Part shown: positions 5,551-6,706 of the stretch, in pieces
Numbering within the stretch: position 1 is the stretch's first letter
Layout of the letters: each line of letters begins with the position of its first letter
From: Komagataeibacter kakiaceti JCM 25156
GTDB taxonomy: Bacteria; Pseudomonadota; Alphaproteobacteria; Acetobacterales; Acetobacteraceae
Length of the DNA: 6,706 nt
Assembly (NCBI RefSeq): GCF_000613305.1
Contig: NZ_BAIO01000103.1
Coordinates: forward strand, 1-6,706
Direction: 5' to 3'
The notes under the pieces: model-generated
The model's database searches: none
The model's input: the letters and a program-made list of their open reading frames with translations, nothing else
Told to the model about the DNA's origin: nothing
Program-made: the position numbers and the translations under genes

Positions 5551-6315
5551 ATGAACAGCGTCACTTCCTCCCTCCCCCCGCAGTTACCCGGTGTCATCAT
5601 CGTAACGGGCGGCAGCCGGGGCATCGGCCACGCGATCAGCGCCCTGCTGGCCCGGCAGGGCCATGCCGTCGCCATCAATTACGCCACCAACGCCGCCCCG
5701 GCGGAAGAACTGGCCAGCACCATTGCCGCGCAGGGCGGCCGGGCGCTGGCGGTCAGGGCCGATATTTCAAAACCCGAAGACATCCGCACCCTGTTCACCC
5801 GCGCGGCGGAACTCGGCCCGCTTGCCGGGCTGGTCAACAACGCGGGCATTACAGGCGCCAAGGTCCGTATTGACGAGCAGACCCCCGAGACGCTGGCGGC
5901 GGTGTTTGACATCAATATCCGCGCCACCATGCTCGCATCGGGCGAGGCCGTGCGCCGCATGTCCACCCGCCATGGCGGAAAGGGCGGCGTCATCGTGAAC
6001 CTGTCCTCCGTCGCGGCGCGGCTGGGCGGGCTTCCCGGCCTTGTGCCCTATGCCGCCACCAAGGCGGCGGTCGAAACCTTTACCCGTGGCCTCGCCAACG
6101 AGGTGGCGCGCGAGGGCATACGGGTCAACGCCGTGGCCCCGGGCCTGACCGCCACGGACATGGTGCCCCCCGAGATAGAAAAACTGGCCGAAACCGTGGT
6201 CCCCATGGGCCGTGTCGGTCACGTGGACGAGATCGCGCAGGCCGTGGCCTTCCTGATCTCTCCCGCATCGTCCTATATGACAGGCAGCGTGATGACGGTA
6301 TCTGGCGGTCGCTAG
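5551..6315 (+). CDS. Short-chain dehydrogenase/reductase (SDR), YgfF-like
   Basis: A 254-residue classical SDR: a cytoplasmic NAD(P)-dependent oxidoreductase with a Rossmann fold. Visible motifs in order are the nucleotide-binding TGGSRGIG (19-26), ADIS (70-73), NNAG (96-99), the catalytic Asn in DINI (N122), catalytic Ser in NLSSV (S152/S153), and YAATK with Y167 and K171. The Y-x3-K spacing is intact. The ending is RVNAVAPGLTATDM and TGSVMTVSGGR. The SSVAARLGGLPG segment and overall layout are close to E. coli YgfF and to proteins annotated as glucose 1-dehydrogenase or 3-oxoacyl-ACP reductase-like. A basic residue after the second glycine (R23) and NYATN at the end of strand 2 fit NADP preference, which is inference. 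Substrate cannot be read from sequence. Start ATG 5551 is chosen because it puts the Rossmann strand at the usual distance, with AGGA at 5539-5542 upstream; ATG 5401 would add an unrelated 50 residues. The stop is 26 bases before the heme monooxygenase gene, suggesting an operon. Confidence 0.9.
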   Translation: MNSVTSSLPPQLPGVIIVTGGSRGIGHAISALLARQGHAVAINYATNAAPAEELASTIAAQGGRALAVRADISKPEDIRTLFTRAAELGPLAGLVNNAGITGAKVRIDEQTPETLAAVFDINIRATMLASGEAVRRMSTRHGGKGGVIVNLSSVAARLGGLPGLVPYAATKAAVETFTRGLANEVAREGIRVNAVAPGLTATDMVPPEIEKLAETVVPMGRVGHVDEIAQAVAFLISPASSYMTGSVMTVSGGR

Positions 6316-6341
6316 GCCCGGCACGCAACAGGAGAAACCAC

Positions 6342-6656
6342 ATGTACATCGCCATGAACCGTTTCCGCGTCCCCCCCGAGAACGAGCAGGAATTCCGTGA
6401 TCGCTGGCTGGGCCGCGAGGTACATCTGCGCACGGTGCCCGGTTTTGTCAGCTTCCAGTTCCTGCAGGGCCCCCGGCAGGAGGATCATATCCTCTACGCA
6501 TCGCACACCGTGTGGGAATCCCAGGAAGCCTTCATCGGCTGGACCCAGTCGGAACAGTTCCGCATCGCCCATGCGACGGCGGGCAGCCGCAAGCCGCTCA
6601 TGTCCGGCCCGCCGGTGTTCGAGGGATTCGAGGTTTTGCAGAATATCGAAAACTGA
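6342..6656 (+). CDS. Antibiotic biosynthesis monooxygenase (ABM) family, IsdG-type heme-degrading monooxygenase
   Basis: A 104-residue single ABM-fold protein. It opens MYIAMNRFRV, continues with PGFVSFQFLQGP, then HTVWESQEAFIGWTQSEQFRIAHA and GPPVFEGFEV, the standard layout of the small dimeric heme-degrading monooxygenases (HmoA/HmoB, IsdG/IsdI). The catalytic triad of that group, Asn-Trp-His, is present at N6, W67 and H77, essentially the IsdG/IsdI spacing. The likely activity is therefore oxidative opening of heme with release of iron, in the cytoplasm. Many ABM-fold proteins have other or unknown substrates, so the triad is what favours heme. A strong AGGAGA Shine-Dalgarno lies six bases before ATG 6342. 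It probably shares a transcript with the SDR gene 26 bases upstream; whether the SDR has a role in heme catabolism is unknown. Confidence 0.85.
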   Translation: MYIAMNRFRVPPENEQEFRDRWLGREVHLRTVPGFVSFQFLQGPRQEDHILYASHTVWESQEAFIGWTQSEQFRIAHATAGSRKPLMSGPPVFEGFEVLQNIEN

Positions 6657-6671
6657 CCGTCACACCCACCC

Positions 6672-6706
6672 ATGACCGTAAAGAGAGACGCGATGCGCCC
6701 AGCCGC
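6672..6706 (+). CDS. Start of a further gene, truncated by the window edge
   Basis: An open frame begins at ATG 6672 (MTVKRDAMRPAA) or at the in-frame ATG 6693 (MRPAA). The second has AAGAGAG (6681-6687) at a suitable distance. It lies 15 to 36 bases after the heme monooxygenase stop and so may continue the same operon. Only 12 codons at most are visible, and no product can be named. Confidence 0.35.
   Translation, partial: MTVKRDAMRPA

Noticed and set aside
1..6706. CRISPR arrays, tRNA or rRNA genes, transposase genes, toxin-antitoxin pairs
   Set aside because: No regularly spaced repeats, no cloverleaf-like or rRNA sequence, and no transposase or toxin-antitoxin motifs found on either strand.

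Overview
The window looks like chromosomal DNA of an acetic acid bacterium (Acetobacteraceae, most likely Komagataeibacter or Gluconacetobacter). The reasons are high GC with strongly GC-biased third codon positions, alphaproteobacterial gene families (Rieske protein, NepR-like anti-sigma factor), and intergenic hairpins of the GCCGCC-T5/A5-GGCGGC type, which I recall as dispersed repeats in that group. Species placement is inference.

Layout, left to right. (1) 2-232: C-terminal end of a DUF1269 protein on the + strand, closed by a strong terminator (250-283). (2) 334-1454: an exported major-royal-jelly/yellow-family protein, frameshifted near 710. (3) A bidirectional hairpin (1477-1500), then the convergent gene for the Rieske iron-sulfur subunit of the cytochrome bc1 complex (1509-2149, minus), frameshifted near its C-terminus and without petB or petC beside it. 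(4) A degenerate repeat (about 2234-2312) and a probable two-gene operon: a YqaE/Pmp3-like membrane protein (2500-2688) and glutaredoxin 2 (2696-3339, frameshifted near 2860). (5) A small NepR-like anti-sigma protein (3448-3663) with a possible EcfG-type promoter and a hairpin plus T-run behind it. (6) A non-coding stretch with a perfect DnaA box, then an unrecognised minus-strand gene (3943-4496, also apparently frameshifted). (7) An AT-rich non-coding region of about 400 bp. (8) A small secreted Cys-rich repeat protein (4905-5231, minus). (9) A divergent + strand pair: an SDR oxidoreductase (5551-6315) and an IsdG-type heme-degrading monooxygenase (6342-6656), followed by the first codons of another gene.

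Most of this is ordinary housekeeping and stress-related content: redox (Grx2, SDR, Rieske), envelope (YqaE, DUF1269), general stress control (NepR-like) and heme turnover. I see no clear new multi-gene system. The most striking property is that four of the ten substantial genes are interrupted, and each is restored by adding one base. This suggests systematic single-base deletions in the assembly more than four independent gene deaths, but sequence alone cannot separate the two.
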